This document shows positions 1 through 7,768 of a DNA stretch of 52,322 nt, piece after piece. The DNA comes from Fusobacterium sp. DD2 (GTDB lineage: Bacteria > Fusobacteriota > Fusobacteriia > Fusobacteriales > Fusobacteriaceae), in assembly GCF_018205345.1 (NCBI RefSeq), contig NZ_JADRHM010000008.1:1-52322 (forward strand), read 5' to 3'. The notes under the pieces were generated by a model. The model was given only the letters and a program-made list of their open reading frames with translations, was not told where the DNA came from and searched no databases. Position 1 is the stretch's first letter. Each line of letters opens with the position of its first letter. The position numbers were made by a program, and so were the translations under genes.

Positions 1-35
1 TCGCCCGTCCTCTCTTTTTAATTTATTTACATTTT

Positions 36-1553
36 TTACTTTTCAATAAGTGATTTTCCAGTCATCTCTGCTGGTTTAGCTATTCCTAATATATCTAACA
101 TAGTAGGAGCTATATCTGATAATTTTCCATCATCAAGTTTTGCATTTTTATATTTTTCAGAAACTAGGATAAATGGAACTTTATTAGTTGTATGTGCTGT
201 AAATGGTGCGTGAGTTACAGGATCTTCCATAAGTTCAACGTTACCATGGTCAGCTGTAATAAGAAGAGTTCCACCTAAGTCAAGAACCTTCTTAGATACT
301 GTAGCAATACATCTATCTATCTTCTTAACTGCAGCAACAGCAGCTTCAAACACTCCTGTATGTCCTACCATATCAGGGTTTGCATAGTTTATTATGATTA
401 CATCATATTGATCTGAATTTAAAGCTTCCATAAGTCCTTCAGTTACTCCACAAGCTGACATTTCAGGTTGTAAATCATAAGTTGCTACTTTTGGAGATGC
501 TACAAGTTTTCTATCTTCTCCAGGGAATGGAACTTCCACTCCTCCATTAAAGAAGAATGTAACGTGAGCATATTTTTCAGTTTCAGCAGTTCTTAATTGT
601 TTCATTCCTGCTTTTGATAATACTTCTCCTAAAGTATTTTTGATCTCTTTGTCTGCGTAAATTACTGGAGCATCTATTGTAGCATCATATTGACGCATAC
701 AGTAGTATTTAATTTCAGGATATTTTCTTTCAAATCCAGTGAAATCTTTATCATTTAAAGCTCTAGTTATCTCTCTAGCTCTGTCTGGTCTGAAGTTGAA
801 ATTGATGAAAACATCTCCAGGTTTTGCTAATCCTTCTGCATCTATTACAGTAGGGATAACAAACTCATCTGTTACATTTTCAGCATATGAGTTTTCAATA
901 GCCTCAGTTGCTGATGATGCTTTCTTTCCTTCTCCTAAAACAATTGCGTCATAAGCAAGTTTTATTCTATCCCAGTTTTTATCTCTGTCCATAGCGTAAT
1001 ATCTTCCAGATATTGTAGCTATTTTTCCTTCTCCAATTTTTTTCATTTCAGCTTCAAGTTCTTTTAAGAAACCTTCTCCAGATTTTGGAGGTGTATCTCT
1101 TCCATCTAAAAATGCATGAACATAAGCTTTAACTCCATACTTTTTAGCCATTGCAAGTAATCCGAACAAATGATCTATGTGAGAGTGAACTCCCCCATTT
1201 GATACAAGTCCACCAAAGTGAACTCTTCCAGTTCCTTTTACAGCAGCTTCAAAAGCTTCTTTTAAAACAGGATTTTCATATATAGTTCCATCTTTAATAT
1301 CTTTAGATATTTCAACTAATGGTTGATATATTATTCTTCCTGATCCAATATTTAAGTGTCCAACTTCAGAGTTACCCATTTGTCCATCAGGTAATCCAAC
1401 AGCTTCTCCTGAAGCTTCTAGTTGTGAGTGTGGATACTCTTTTAAAAGTCTGTTAAAAGTTTCTGGATTTGCAGTTGTAATTGCATTTTTTTGTTCAGGA
1501 TGTGTATTTATTCCCCAACCATCTAAAATCATTAACATCAATGGTTTTTTCAT
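36..1553 (-). CDS. gpmI: 2,3-bisphosphoglycerate-independent phosphoglycerate mutase
   Basis: Interconverts 3- and 2-phosphoglycerate in cytosolic glycolysis. The 505-residue length is normal for the Mn-dependent alkaline-phosphatase-superfamily enzyme. The N-terminus carries the metal Asp in LDGWG (D11) and the phospho-acceptor Ser in GNSEVGH (S62). A C-terminal metal motif TADHGN and a substrate motif DGRDTPP are also present. An AGGAGG ribosome binding site lies 9 bases before the ATG. It sits 13 bp downstream of tpiA, so the two glycolytic genes are almost certainly cotranscribed. No GpmA-type (cofactor-dependent) mutase is seen in the window. Identification is secure. Confidence 0.97.
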   Translation of the reverse strand: MKKPLMLMILDGWGINTHPEQKNAITTANPETFNRLLKEYPHSQLEASGEAVGLPDGQMGNSEVGHLNIGSGRIIYQPLVEISKDIKDGTIYENPVLKEAFEAAVKGTGRVHFGGLVSNGGVHSHIDHLFGLLAMAKKYGVKAYVHAFLDGRDTPPKSGEGFLKELEAEMKKIGEGKIATISGRYYAMDRDKNWDRIKLAYDAIVLGEGKKASSATEAIENSYAENVTDEFVIPTVIDAEGLAKPGDVFINFNFRPDRAREITRALNDKDFTGFERKYPEIKYYCMRQYDATIDAPVIYADKEIKNTLGEVLSKAGMKQLRTAETEKYAHVTFFFNGGVEVPFPGEDRKLVASPKVATYDLQPEMSACGVTEGLMEALNSDQYDVIIINYANPDMVGHTGVFEAAVAAVKKIDRCIATVSKKVLDLGGTLLITADHGNVELMEDPVTHAPFTAHTTNKVPFILVSEKYKNAKLDDGKLSDIAPTMLDILGIAKPAEMTGKSLIEK

Positions 1554-1566
1554 CTTTGTTTTCCTC

Positions 1567-2322
1567 CTATTTTCTTGCAGCTAAAACTATTTTAGCAAAT
1601 GAATCAGCTTCTAATGATGCTCCTCCTATAAGACCACCATCAATATCTGCTTGAGCAAGTAATTCTGCTGCATTTCCTGGTTTCATTGATCCACCATATT
1701 GAATTACCATCTCATCAGCAACTGATCCAAACATATCTTTTAAAACTTCTCTAATTTGTTTGTGAGTTTCTTGAGCCATTTCTGGAGTAGCAGTTTTTCC
1801 TGTTCCAATTGCCCATACTGGTTCGTATGCAACGATTATGTTTTTAGCTTCTTCAGCTGTTATTCCTGCTAAACCTTCTCTAATTTGTTTTTCAGTTACT
1901 TGAGCAGTTCTTCCACCTTCTCTATCTTCTAATTTTTCTCCAATACAAAGAATAGGTGTCATTCCATTTTCAAGTACTGCTTTTACTTTTTCATTTATAA
2001 ATTCATTAGTTTCGTGGAAGTATTCTCTTCTTTCAGAGTGTCCTAAAATTACGTATTTTACCCCTATTGATTTTAACATTACAGGTGATACTTCTCCTGT
2101 GTAAGCTCCTGATGCTTTTGGATAAACATTTTCAGCCGCTATTCCTATGTTGCTTCCTTCAACTGCTTTAACAGCATCTGAAAGAGCTGTAAAAGGTGCT
2201 CCAATTATTACTTTTACATCTTTTACATCTTTTACTAATCCTTTTAATTCAGTAAGCATTTTTACTGCTTCTTCATTTGTTTTATTCATTTTCCAGTTTC
2301 CAGCTATTACATTAGTTCTCAT
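1567..2322 (-). CDS. tpiA: Triosephosphate isomerase
   Basis: Interconverts dihydroxyacetone phosphate and glyceraldehyde-3-phosphate. From the chosen start the protein is 251 residues, normal for the family, and begins MRTNVIAGNWKMNK with the substrate Lys in NWKMNK. The catalytic His lies in ILGHSERR and the catalytic Glu in AYEPVWAIGTGK; the phosphate loop GGSMKPGN is present. An in-frame start six codons upstream (2340) is rejected because a GGAGGG ribosome binding site lies between it and the chosen ATG with 7-base spacing. First gene of the tpiA-gpmI operon, with a good promoter at 2385-2413. Confidence 0.97.
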   Translation of the reverse strand: MRTNVIAGNWKMNKTNEEAVKMLTELKGLVKDVKDVKVIIGAPFTALSDAVKAVEGSNIGIAAENVYPKASGAYTGEVSPVMLKSIGVKYVILGHSERREYFHETNEFINEKVKAVLENGMTPILCIGEKLEDREGGRTAQVTEKQIREGLAGITAEEAKNIIVAYEPVWAIGTGKTATPEMAQETHKQIREVLKDMFGSVADEMVIQYGGSMKPGNAAELLAQADIDGGLIGGASLEADSFAKIVLAARK

Positions 2323-2384
2323 GTTTAGTCCCTCCATCAATTAATTTAATTAATTTATTCTACTTTTATTCTTATTCATTTTAA

Positions 2385-2413
2385 ATATTATCACAGCAGA
2401 GGTAAATTTTCAA
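2385..2413 (-). promoter_or_regulatory. Sigma70-type promoter of tpiA-gpmI
   Basis: On the minus strand TTGAAA (2408-2413), a 17-base spacer, then TAATAT (2385-2390). This places the transcript start about 55 bases before the tpiA ATG. Read directly from sequence; activity is inferred. Confidence 0.6.
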
Positions 2414-2439
2414 ATATAAGAATGCTCACTTAATAACTA

Positions 2440-3123
2440 TTAATTGGGCAATCTTTTACGATTTTCTTCAGCAGCAATATCTGAGTAATAATTATCAAAA
2501 TTATTATAAAACTCATTTAAAAGATCACCAACTGAAAATTGTAAAATATCTAAAAATGTCTCATAATCTTTCGAGTCATATGCATCTTCTGCAAGTTTAA
2601 GTTCTTTTTCAACATCATCTACATATTCATTAAAATCATCATAAACAAATTCAAGATCTCCACTTGCTTTAATCAGTAAAAGAAGATTGTAGAACCATCT
2701 TAAGAATATCACTCTTTCTAAAAGTTCTACCTCATTTATTACAAGAGGTTCATTTGCATATGTAGCATTTTCCTCTTCTATAACTTCAACTTCTACTTCA
2801 ATCTCTTGTGGCTCTTCATCTTCCTCTTCATTTTCTTGTGAAAATCCGTCAAAAAGTTCAAAATATAGTTCTATCTGAGCCTTAGCTTTTAAAAGTGAAT
2901 CTAAAAGTACCTCTCCTTCGGACTTTGTAATTACCTCAATAAGTTTAAGGTCATCAACATTTATTATTGAATTATCTTTTAAAGACTCTCCATTGACATA
3001 AAATTTATAAGGGATTTTATTATCCTTTTTAAGATGAATGATAATATCATTTATTGCTTTTCCAAAGCTCTCATATTTTTTGCCCTTGAGCTTTACTTTT
3101 TTGTTGTCTATATATAATTCCAT
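2440..3123 (-). CDS. Acidic hypothetical protein
   Basis: Unrecognised 227-residue soluble protein. Residues 1-60 look like a small basic domain starting MELYIDNKKVKLKG, followed by mostly helical sequence. A low-complexity acidic stretch around residues 98-120 is almost all Glu, Asp and Val. There is no signal peptide or membrane segment, and Cys is absent. An AGGAGAG ribosome binding site precedes the ATG. It begins 8 bp after the comFC stop and so belongs to the rluD-rnhB-yraN-comFC run. No function is claimed; the small N-terminal module and acidic linker would suit a protein-protein or nucleic-acid adaptor. Confidence 0.75.
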   Translation of the reverse strand: MELYIDNKKVKLKGKKYESFGKAINDIIIHLKKDNKIPYKFYVNGESLKDNSIINVDDLKLIEVITKSEGEVLLDSLLKAKAQIELYFELFDGFSQENEEEDEEPQEIEVEVEVIEEENATYANEPLVINEVELLERVIFLRWFYNLLLLIKASGDLEFVYDDFNEYVDDVEKELKLAEDAYDSKDYETFLDILQFSVGDLLNEFYNNFDNYYSDIAAEENRKRLPN

Positions 3124-3131
3124 AATCTCTC

Positions 3132-3767
3132 CTATTCCTTAAAAACTCTCGATATAGCAATAGAAAAAACGTATATATTTTCAGGAGAACTATTTTTAGT
3201 TATCTCCTTTTTTATCTCCTTTATTGTTGTACCAGTTGTTACTATATCATCAACTATCAGGATATTTTTCCTGTCCAATTTCAAATTTCTATTTTTAAAA
3301 GCATCTGCAATATTTTTCTCTCTTTTTTCCACATTGAGAATACTATACATATGCTCAGTATCCTTCTCCCTATATATTTTTCTATATTTAATTTCACACC
3401 AATTTAAAAATTCTTCAACTTGATTAAACCCCCTCTCTTTGTACCTTTTTTCACTTATAGGCACAGGGATTACTATATCTATCTCCTTATCAGCTATGAG
3501 TTTTTTAAGAGCTCTCTTACTTAATTGAGCAAGCTCTTTTCCAAGAATTTTCCTGTTTTTAAGTTTGTAGTCCGCTATTACTTTTTTTATATCCCTGTCA
3601 TAGTAATAAAGATAATAATAATTACCAATATTTTTCATTGTCCCTTTTTTTCTCAATATTCCATAGCAGTCACTGCAGATAAAGTAATCTCCATCTGTTT
3701 CTCTACCACATACTGGACACTTCTGAGAAAAAATCAGATTTTTAAAACTCTGGACAAGGTTTTTCAT
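3132..3767 (-). CDS. comFC: ComF-family phosphoribosyltransferase-like protein
   Basis: Member of the ComFC/GntX family, which takes part in DNA uptake in competent bacteria and is otherwise of unclear role. The 211-residue protein starts with a four-Cys zinc finger (CPVCGRE near residue 17 and CSDC near residue 31). It ends with a type I phosphoribosyltransferase PRPP loop, ILIVDDIVTTGTT. A KERGFNQ motif typical of ComFC precedes it. The start overlaps the upstream zinc-ribbon gene by 26 bp, with GGAG four bases before the ATG. No comEA/comEC partners are seen here, so a competence role is only inferred from the family. Confidence 0.92.
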   Translation of the reverse strand: MKNLVQSFKNLIFSQKCPVCGRETDGDYFICSDCYGILRKKGTMKNIGNYYYLYYYDRDIKKVIADYKLKNRKILGKELAQLSKRALKKLIADKEIDIVIPVPISEKRYKERGFNQVEEFLNWCEIKYRKIYREKDTEHMYSILNVEKREKNIADAFKNRNLKLDRKNILIVDDIVTTGTTIKEIKKEITKNSSPENIYVFSIAISRVFKE

Positions 3768-3954
3768 GCTTCTCCATTTTTTCCATATTTACTATTTTAG
3801 CGGAATATATCTCTGTATACCCGCAATTTAAGCAGGTCTTTATATAATAAGTCCCAAATTCCAATTTGAGACCAGGACTCTTTTCTGGAAGTATTGTTGT
3901 CTTAACCTGATACTTGTCACATCCACATTTAATGCATTTAAAATCCAATTTCAT
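3742..3954 (-). CDS. Small zinc-ribbon nucleic-acid-binding-like protein
   Basis: 70-residue protein starting [12 protein letters not shown]. It has two Cys pairs, CIKCGC near residue 7 and CLNCGY near residue 42, the spacing of a rubredoxin-like zinc ribbon. The C-terminus EKHEKPCPEF adds another Cys. A longer frame starting at 4014 exists, but its first 20 residues only translate yraN in another frame. The chosen ATG has GGGGTG upstream and overlaps the yraN end by 17 bp. It also overlaps comFC by 26 bp, which points to translational coupling. It resembles the PF09855-type zinc-ribbon family; the function is unknown. Confidence 0.75.
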   Translation of the reverse strand: MKLDFKCIKCGCDKYQVKTTILPEKSPGLKLEFGTYYIKTCLNCGYTEIYSAKIVNMEKMEKHEKPCPEF

Positions 3955-4300
3955 CACCCCACGCAATGTTCTTAGTCCAAGAGACCTCACTGTCCAGAAA
4001 ATATATACAGTCAAATCTTATATCCATATCATATAATTTTTTCTTATAGATGAATTCTTTAGCAGTTTTATACATTCTTCTTATCTTTCGTATGTCTACT
4101 GCTTCAATTCCCTCTCCATATTTTCTGGTCTTTCTGAATTTTACCTCCACTATTGCAAGGAGGTTTTTCTTTTGTGCAATTATATCAATTTCTCCATATC
4201 TTCCAAAATAATTTTTTTTAATTATTTTATATCCATTTTCTTCCAGAATCTTGGTTGCTCTATCCTCATACTCTTTTCCTAACTGACGTCTATTTACCAT
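3938..4300 (-). CDS. yraN: YraN/UPF0102-family putative endonuclease
   Basis: 120-residue protein with the restriction-endonuclease-like fold signature of UPF0102. It has [17 protein letters not shown] at the N-terminus, GEIDIIAQ (metal Asp), and the EVKFRK Glu-x-Lys motif. The family is usually encoded next to rnhB, as here, where the start overlaps the rnhB stop by 11 bp. The molecular role of the family remains poorly defined. Family assignment is firm. Confidence 0.93.
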   Translation of the reverse strand: MVNRRQLGKEYEDRATKILEENGYKIIKKNYFGRYGEIDIIAQKKNLLAIVEVKFRKTRKYGEGIEAVDIRKIRRMYKTAKEFIYKKKLYDMDIRFDCIYFLDSEVSWTKNIAWGDEIGF

Positions 4301-4907
4301 GTTTGGCCAGAATCTTAGTTAAGAAACTCTTTCTATGAATATCTAAAACTCCATGCTCAAATATCGCTTCTCTATGAGCCTTTGTTCCATAACCTTTATG
4401 TTTTTCAAAGTGATATTCTGGATATTTCTCACCTTCTGCAACCATCATTCTATCTCTTGTTACCTTGGCAATAATAGAAGCTGCTGCTATTGAAAGACTC
4501 TTTGCATCTCCTTTTATTACCTCCTGTTGCTTTCCTTTATACTCTCTTATTTTAAAATTTCCATCTACTAATACAAGTGTATCATCAGTGCAATTTCCAC
4601 CTAAATTTTCAATTGCCCTTCTCATTGCAAGAAAAGTGGCATTTAGTATATTTATACTGTCTATCTCTTCAACTGAAGCTATACCAACACCTACATGAAA
4701 GTGCTCCATAATAACATCAAAAAGTCTCTCTCTTTTCTTTTCAGTGAGTTTTTTAGAGTCATTTATCTCTCTTAGTACTTCATTATAATCTTTAAGTTTA
4801 GCTGCAGCTGCTACTACCGGTCCTGCAAGTGGACCTCTTCCAGCCTCATCTACACCTACTATATCATTACCCTGTTCAATATCAAATTGATGAAGTTCAT
4901 CTGTCAT
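4290..4907 (-). CDS. rnhB: Ribonuclease HII
   Basis: Cleaves RNA in RNA-DNA hybrids, including single ribonucleotides in DNA. The 205-residue protein carries the DEDD active site: D20 and E21 in VGVDEAGRG, the Asp of LVDGNF, and the Asp of [14 protein letters not shown]. The C-terminal YGTKAH motif is typical. It begins 4 bp after the rluD-type gene and overlaps yraN, consistent with one transcript. The ribosome binding site is weak and translational coupling is likely. Confidence 0.96.
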   Translation of the reverse strand: MTDELHQFDIEQGNDIVGVDEAGRGPLAGPVVAAAAKLKDYNEVLREINDSKKLTEKKRERLFDVIMEHFHVGVGIASVEEIDSINILNATFLAMRRAIENLGGNCTDDTLVLVDGNFKIREYKGKQQEVIKGDAKSLSIAAASIIAKVTRDRMMVAEGEKYPEYHFEKHKGYGTKAHREAIFEHGVLDIHRKSFLTKILAKHGK

Positions 4908-4911
4908 CCTC

Positions 4912-5856
4912 TTATTCTACCTCTACTTTCTTTATGTCAAGTCCTACATGTTTTGCTGCCCCTTTAAAGTCCTCAGGAAGAGGTGCAACAACTGTCATCT
5001 CTTCTCCAGTTCCTGGATGGATAAACTTTAATTTGTATGCATGCAGAATCTGTCTTTTTGCTCCATCACTTCCATTACCATAAGTTGTATCTCCCATAAT
5101 AGGATGATTTAGATACTTCATATGCACTCTTATCTGATGGGTTCTTCCTGTCTCTATCTTCACCTCTACAAGAGAGTGATTTTTACTTTCATCTAATACT
5201 TTATAATTTGAAATAGCAAGCTTTCCATTTTCTTCTACAACTGCCATTTTCTTTCTATCTTTTGGGTCACGCCCTATAAAGGTTTCCAATCTTCCCTCTT
5301 TATCTTTAAATATTCCCTTTGCAATGCACATATATGTTTTTTCAAGATTTTTCTCTTTAAACATCTTAGCAAGATTTTCATGTGCAGCATCATTTTTTGC
5401 TACAACTATTATTCCACTTGTATCTTTATCAAGTCTATGAACTATTCCAGGTCTAATATCTCCATTTATACCAGAAAGCTCCTTAGTATGATATAAAAGT
5501 GCATTTACAAGAGTCCCTGAATAATTTCCATGAGCTGGATGTACCACCATATCAGGTCCTTTATTAACCACAATAATATCAGAATCTTCATAGATAATAT
5601 CCAGTGGAATATCCTCAGGTACAAGTTCAAGAACTTCATCCTCAGGAAGATTAATTGTAATAGATTCATTTCCCTTAAGCTTATTACCGCTTTTAGTTAC
5701 TTTTTTCCCCTGAATCTCTACCAATCCTTCACTTATAAGCTTTTGAATATATGAACGTGTTGCATCGTCTACAACTTCACTTATAAACTTATCTATTCTC
5801 TTCCCTTTGTCCTGTTCCTCAGCCTGTACAGTAATAGTTTCCTTTATATTCTCCAT
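4912..5856 (-). CDS. rluD: RluA/RluD-family rRNA pseudouridine synthase
   Basis: Converts uridine to pseudouridine in large-subunit rRNA. Residues about 10-70 form an S4 RNA-binding domain (GKRIDKFIS ... [16 protein letters not shown]). The catalytic core has HRLDKDTSG with the catalytic Asp, and the [11 protein letters not shown] motif. From the chosen ATG the protein is 314 residues. A start four codons upstream is less likely because GGAG lies 6 bases before the chosen codon. It is first in the rluD-rnhB-yraN-comFC run, with a TATAAT box 30 bp upstream. Exact target positions (RluD versus RluC type) cannot be told from sequence alone. Confidence 0.92.
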   Translation of the reverse strand: MENIKETITVQAEEQDKGKRIDKFISEVVDDATRSYIQKLISEGLVEIQGKKVTKSGNKLKGNESITINLPEDEVLELVPEDIPLDIIYEDSDIIVVNKGPDMVVHPAHGNYSGTLVNALLYHTKELSGINGDIRPGIVHRLDKDTSGIIVVAKNDAAHENLAKMFKEKNLEKTYMCIAKGIFKDKEGRLETFIGRDPKDRKKMAVVEENGKLAISNYKVLDESKNHSLVEVKIETGRTHQIRVHMKYLNHPIMGDTTYGNGSDGAKRQILHAYKLKFIHPGTGEEMTVVAPLPEDFKGAAKHVGLDIKKVEVE

Positions 5857-5885
5857 TCTTATCTCCATTTGTTATTATTACCTGT

Positions 5886-5891
5886 ATTATA
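5886..5891 (-). promoter_or_regulatory. -10 box of the rluD-rnhB-comFC operon
   Basis: A perfect TATAAT on the minus strand 30 bp before the rluD ATG, with no strong -35. Positional inference. Confidence 0.45.
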
Positions 5892-5936
5892 TCACTTTAA
5901 CAGGTTTTTTACACTTTATTTCCCCTGAGGTATGAT

Positions 5937-5967
5937 AAAAAAAGACCTCAAGAGATATCTTGAAATC
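5937..5967 (-). terminator. Rho-independent terminator of the SNF2 operon
   Basis: On the minus strand a 10-bp stem (5958-5967 with 5944-5953, two G-U pairs), a 4-base loop, then seven T residues. It lies 14 bp after the stop of the 589-residue gene. Confidence 0.8.
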
Positions 5968-5981
5968 TTTTTATAATCATT

Positions 5982-7751
5982 CTAAAAATTTACATAGTAT
6001 CCATGCTCTTTGAAAAGACTTATTATCTCACTTACATTTTCAGTCTTTACAAGTAGATGATAATCTTCACCCTTTAACATAAGTGGCTTAAATCTCTCAT
6101 CTCTAGTTATTGTTTTGATAAGGTCCTTGTCGTTTTTAAGCTTTAACACTACAAAATGATTTTCAGCTTTTATGGCACTGCTCTTATCAAGTATCTCATC
6201 AAAGAAACCTCTCCAGAAATCATTAGGTTCAGCTTGTATCTTAGAGTAGAATTCATCAACTCTGCTCTTTATATCTTCAAAACTATTGACACCTTTTACG
6301 AAGTTTTCCTTTGTAAATTTATATTTATTTCCAGCTATTTTATGGGCAACTCTTTGCAAGAACATTGTCTGTACTGGGGCATCTCCCATTATTGTTGCAA
6401 TAAGTCTGTTATCATCTAGAATAACTTCTCCATCCTCTTTTGCATTTTTAAAATCATACTCTTCAGTTCTACCAAAGCAGTATCTTCCAAGCTCTGTAAA
6501 TTTGATGTATTTAATACCATCATACTTACTTAGATATCCATTTTTAAGGTATAGCGAGTTATTAATAGATGGTGAGTCATAGTAGACACCAAACATTCCC
6601 AATGCTCCTAAGATGAATAAAACTGATTTTATAAATGGTACAGCTACGTACATAAGATATTTTTCATATCCTATTATCTTAGTTCTTTCATAGTTAGCCT
6701 CATTTATATAGATATAGTCATAAGCGTCTTTAACATCTATTATCTCAATAAATTCATCTCTATATAGGATTGCCTTTATTATGTTGTCAACACTTACTAT
6801 CTCATTATCTGGAATCTCATCTATAATCTTTCTTATTGTTCCAAGTCCTCTTTTTATCTCCTCTTTTGATTTCCAGATGTTTTTAACACCTTTTAAGTAG
6901 TTAAGATAAAGTGAGGTAAAGTGATAGCTCTCCTCTTTTATAAGCTCTCCACTCATAAAGTCATCTACTATTGTCTTTATATTTGATACCTTGAAATACT
7001 CCTCTTTTACATATTCATCCTTTGCTAAGAAGAAAAATAGTGCTAAAGTTTCAGTTTTTAAGAAATCAAGGTCTTTTGCATCTTCATAATATTCAGTTAT
7101 GTTGCAATATTTCTTCATATTTACCTTTGAAGCTTTAAGTATCTTTGAGCTATTTGAAAGAGATATCCCTCCCTCATTATAGAACTCAAAATAAAGCTTG
7201 AGGTTTTCAATTATCTCATTTTCACTGTCATTGAATAGCATATCCTCTATTTTAGTAACAGGAATAATGTTGTACTCAGCAGGTTTTTTCATAAATTTTC
7301 TAACTACTCTTATGATGTCATAATCAAGGAAAAGGTACTCACCTTTTTTATTATCCTTTTCTCCCTTAAAAAATAGAAATTCATCTTTAAGGTCTTTATT
7401 TACATCATAGCTGTTTTCCATTTTGAAATATTTTTCTCTTTCATCCATAGGGATAAAAAATGTTCCATCTCCCCATACAATCTTTTCAAATACAGCTTTT
7501 ACATTTTTATCAAGTTTGTCATAAATTGTAGCAAAAACCTCTTCCTTTCCGTAAAACTGTTCAAGCAAATCCAGGAATGTCTGTTTATTAGTATTCTCGC
7601 TTATCAAAGATACCTCAAAAAGTCCAAGATTGCTTCCAATGTATCCCTCTGCTATCCAGTCTAAAAAGTATTTTGTATAAAGTCTAAACAAAGTCTCTTT
7701 AGAATAAAATTCGTTAAGTGCTTCTCTAAATCTATCTCTACTAATTGCCAT
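5982..7751 (-). CDS. Hypothetical protein, partner of SNF2 helicase
   Basis: Unrecognised 589-residue, mostly helical, soluble protein. There is no signal peptide, no convincing membrane span and no Cys-rich finger. Its start is 17 bp after the stop of the SNF2-family gene, with which it shares a promoter and terminator. The last 55 residues (LKLKNDKDLIKTITRDERF to HGYYVNF) vaguely resemble the helicase-associated XPB/Ssl2-type module that ends in a hydrophobic strand and HGY. This is an impression and not an alignment. A stretch near residue 425 (FTELGRYCFGRT) looks like a winged-helix edge. A role as regulatory or DNA-binding subunit of the helicase is inferred from position only. Confidence 0.8.
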   Translation of the reverse strand: MAISRDRFREALNEFYSKETLFRLYTKYFLDWIAEGYIGSNLGLFEVSLISENTNKQTFLDLLEQFYGKEEVFATIYDKLDKNVKAVFEKIVWGDGTFFIPMDEREKYFKMENSYDVNKDLKDEFLFFKGEKDNKKGEYLFLDYDIIRVVRKFMKKPAEYNIIPVTKIEDMLFNDSENEIIENLKLYFEFYNEGGISLSNSSKILKASKVNMKKYCNITEYYEDAKDLDFLKTETLALFFFLAKDEYVKEEYFKVSNIKTIVDDFMSGELIKEESYHFTSLYLNYLKGVKNIWKSKEEIKRGLGTIRKIIDEIPDNEIVSVDNIIKAILYRDEFIEIIDVKDAYDYIYINEANYERTKIIGYEKYLMYVAVPFIKSVLFILGALGMFGVYYDSPSINNSLYLKNGYLSKYDGIKYIKFTELGRYCFGRTEEYDFKNAKEDGEVILDDNRLIATIMGDAPVQTMFLQRVAHKIAGNKYKFTKENFVKGVNSFEDIKSRVDEFYSKIQAEPNDFWRGFFDEILDKSSAIKAENHFVVLKLKNDKDLIKTITRDERFKPLMLKGEDYHLLVKTENVSEIISLFKEHGYYVNF

Positions 7752-7768
7752 ACTATCTCCCTAAATTT

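Noticed and set aside
5880-5910. ACCTGT/ACAGGT plus T run on the plus strand as a terminator
   Set aside because: No plus-strand gene ends here, the stem is only 6 bp with a 14-base loop, and it overlaps the likely rluD promoter.
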